NCBI GenBank assembly: GCA_902797925.1 | Contig: CADBUT010000131.1 | Coordinates: 1 to 7,291, forward strand | Direction: 5' to 3' | Length of the DNA stretch: 7,291 nt | Origin: an uncultured Spirochaetaceae bacterium | GTDB lineage: Bacteria > Spirochaetota > Spirochaetia > Treponematales > Treponemataceae | Part shown: one piece after another, positions 6,228-7,291 of the stretch | How the letters are laid out: each line of letters opens with the position of its first letter | Position numbering within the stretch: position 1 is the first letter of the stretch | Translations under genes and position numbers: made by a program | The notes under the pieces: generated by a model | Seen by the model: the letters and a program-made list of their open reading frames with translations, nothing else | Databases searched by the model: none | Told to the model about the DNA's origin: nothing

Positions 6228-6620
6228 TTAATTAATTGTTTCATTGCCATAATATCCGGTTAAAAGCAAAACCAAAGCAGAACAAGCGAGAAGGCCGTCA
6301 ACGATTCCCACCGGAATCATAAAAAGCATAAGATTCATCGTTAAAATGCAGTTTATCACTGAAAGAATAAAACCCCATTTACGGTTTTTAAGGACACCGG
6401 TTGCACCAATGACTCTTGCTATACCGAAAACAACAGACATAGGTATCATAAAAATAATGTTGTTTCTGAAGAAGTCAATCGCAAAAATCGGAGGAATTGC
6501 ATTGAGATCTAAAGCTCCTTTAAATACAAAAGGCATCAGCATTAAGCCAGAACCTGCTTCCATCATTGCACCGTGTATTATCATAATAATCGCGGCAATT
6601 TTAAATTTTCTGTTTTTCAT
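6228..6620 (-). CDS. Four-helix membrane protein of unknown function
   Basis: I do not recognise a named family. The 130 residues are strongly hydrophobic, with likely membrane segments near 8-32, 53-77, 82-102 and 104-123. Short basic stretches (MKNRKFK at the start, KNRK at 78-81) suggest a cytoplasmic N-terminus and cytoplasmic loop between helices 2 and 3. H16 and E21 inside or at the edge of helix 1 (IHGAMMEAGSG) and D108 near helix 4 are unusual polar positions that may matter. The ATG at 6620 is preceded by AGAGG (6630-6626) with a five-base spacer. It sits between an exported DUF2141 protein and a phospholipase C-like gene, 38 bases after the former and 20 before the latter, so it is probably part of one transcript. 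A membrane or lipid role is suggested only by context. Confidence 0.78.
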   Translation of the reverse strand: MKNRKFKIAAIIMIIHGAMMEAGSGLMLMPFVFKGALDLNAIPPIFAIDFFRNNIIFMIPMSVVFGIARVIGATGVLKNRKWGFILSVINCILTMNLMLFMIPVGIVDGLLACSALVLLLTGYYGNETIN

Positions 6621-6658
6621 TTTAACCTCTTTTATCTATATATTTTTTTGGAATTAAA

Positions 6659-7099
6659 CTAAAAAGTTTTCAACGGAATATTAACTGTCGTGTCTTCTGT
6701 AACAGTAAATTTATGTTTTTTGAATTTACCGGGGATTCCTTTACCGTTGTAATTACTTAAGCCTACAGGCTCTTTTGGAATATCCATAAAGCCTGTATCA
6801 AGGTTACCGTTCATGTTGATGTCATGACAAAGCATTATAAGATATTCACCGTCTGACAGATGAGTTTCAAAAGAAATACTGTCAATTTCTGGTTTTAGCT
6901 TAAATTCTTGAAAAGCCTTTCTCTTATCATAATTATCTGAAGAGTTATAAATGCATAAAATAATCTGTCCTTCAGAAGATTGAATCTTTGAGATATTGAC
7001 GGTTACTTTATTCTGTTTGGAAACATCTTCTGCCATAAGCGATAAAGCACACACAAGCTGAATTAAAACAGTTAAAATACTTTTCTTTAAAATATTCAT
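6659..7099 (-). CDS. Exported DUF2141 domain protein
   Basis: The 146-residue product starts with a Sec signal peptide (lysines at 5-6, hydrophobic run to about 21, probable cleavage near LMA at 21-23), so the mature protein is expected in the periplasm or outside. The rest matches the DUF2141 beta-sandwich-like family: GQIILCIYNSSDNY (44-57), an Ala-Phe segment AFQEFKL, then the family signature HDINMNGNLDTGFMDIPKEP, followed by VGLSN. The HDxNxNGxLDT stretch resembles a calcium-binding loop. The function of the family is not established. The ATG at 7099 has GAGGAG (7113-7108) upstream and overlaps the stop of the TetR-like gene by four bases, implying translational coupling. The gene leads into the membrane protein and phospholipase C-like genes. 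Confidence 0.88.
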   Translation of the reverse strand: MNILKKSILTVLIQLVCALSLMAEDVSKQNKVTVNISKIQSSEGQIILCIYNSSDNYDKRKAFQEFKLKPEIDSISFETHLSDGEYLIMLCHDINMNGNLDTGFMDIPKEPVGLSNYNGKGIPGKFKKHKFTVTEDTTVNIPLKTF

Positions 7100-7291
7100 C
7101 TTAAATGCTCCTCAATATGCCTAAAAATAGATTTCTTGAATATGCCGATTTTTTCCTGTGTCAATTCGCCTGAAATAAGGTAGCGAGAAAGACAAAAGAA
7201 AAAAGGTGCATAAAATTTTTCTGCAGCAAAGGCAGGATCATCACAAGAAATAATTCCTGCATTATTAAATATTGAAAAAACGAATTGCTGA
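7096..7291 (-). CDS. TetR/AcrR-family transcriptional regulator, C-terminal fragment
   Basis: An open frame enters from the right edge and ends in TGA at 7098-7096, giving 64 residues without a start. The segment DDPAFAAEKFYAPFFFCLSRY, followed by a basic amphipathic end (FKKSIFRHIEEHLR), resembles the ligand-binding C-terminal helices of TetR-family regulators, in which an FYAP-type helix and a terminal helix ending in a HI-x-x-hydrophobic pattern are common. The DNA-binding helix-turn-helix lies outside the window, so the assignment rests on this tail. The stop overlaps the start of the DUF2141 gene (ATGA), so the regulator is cotranscribed with the three downstream genes and probably controls its own operon. 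A TetR-like repressor is the best guess. Confidence 0.65.
   Translation of the reverse strand, partial: QQFVFSIFNNAGIISCDDPAFAAEKFYAPFFFCLSRYLISGELTQEKIGIFKKSIFRHIEEHLR

Noticed and set aside
6346..6657. Plus-strand open frame of 103 codons opposite the small membrane protein gene
   Set aside because: The minus-strand gene has a good ribosome binding site, sensible membrane topology and operon spacing; the plus-strand frame has none of these.

Overview
The window looks like a piece of a low-GC spirochaete chromosome, most probably a gut or rumen-type Treponema. This is inference from overall style: AT-rich intergenic DNA, strong GGAGG-type ribosome binding sites, a short loose lipobox (LVGC), and an LplA/LplB/YtcP-type sugar transporter next to aromatic amino acid genes. 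No rRNA or marker gene is present to fix the genus.

Left part (1-1124, minus strand): an aromatic biosynthesis operon. A type I-beta DAHP synthase with an N-terminal regulatory domain (aroF) is followed 48 bases later by the first 22 codons of prephenate dehydrogenase (tyrA), which runs off the window. The first step of the shikimate pathway and the tyrosine branch step are thus co-transcribed. A plausible sigma70-type promoter lies just upstream of aroF.

Centre (1125-5345, plus strand): after a 354-base divergent intergenic region with operator-like inverted repeats comes an ABC importer operon. It encodes a 574-residue lipoprotein solute-binding protein, then a 150-base highly structured spacer ending in a textbook intrinsic terminator, then two permeases overlapping by four bases, then a strong terminator. 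The family (LplA/YtcQ, LplB/YteP, YtcP) usually imports complex oligosaccharides. No ATPase gene is present, so a shared ATPase encoded elsewhere is likely. The internal terminator would make the binding protein more abundant than the permeases.

Junction (5346-5546): non-coding DNA with two adjacent structured palindromes. One is a three-way-junction-like element. The other is a GC-rich imperfect inverted repeat whose right arm contains the stop codon of the converging gene. They look like dispersed palindromic or mobile elements or small structured RNAs, and are the least explained part of the window.

Right part (5545-7291, minus strand): a compact four-gene operon. In transcription order it holds the C-terminus of a TetR-family regulator, an exported DUF2141 protein (overlapping the regulator by four bases), a four-helix membrane protein of unknown function, and a cytoplasmic zinc-dependent phospholipase C-like protein. 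It could be a self-regulated envelope or lipid-related module, but its function cannot be read from the sequence.
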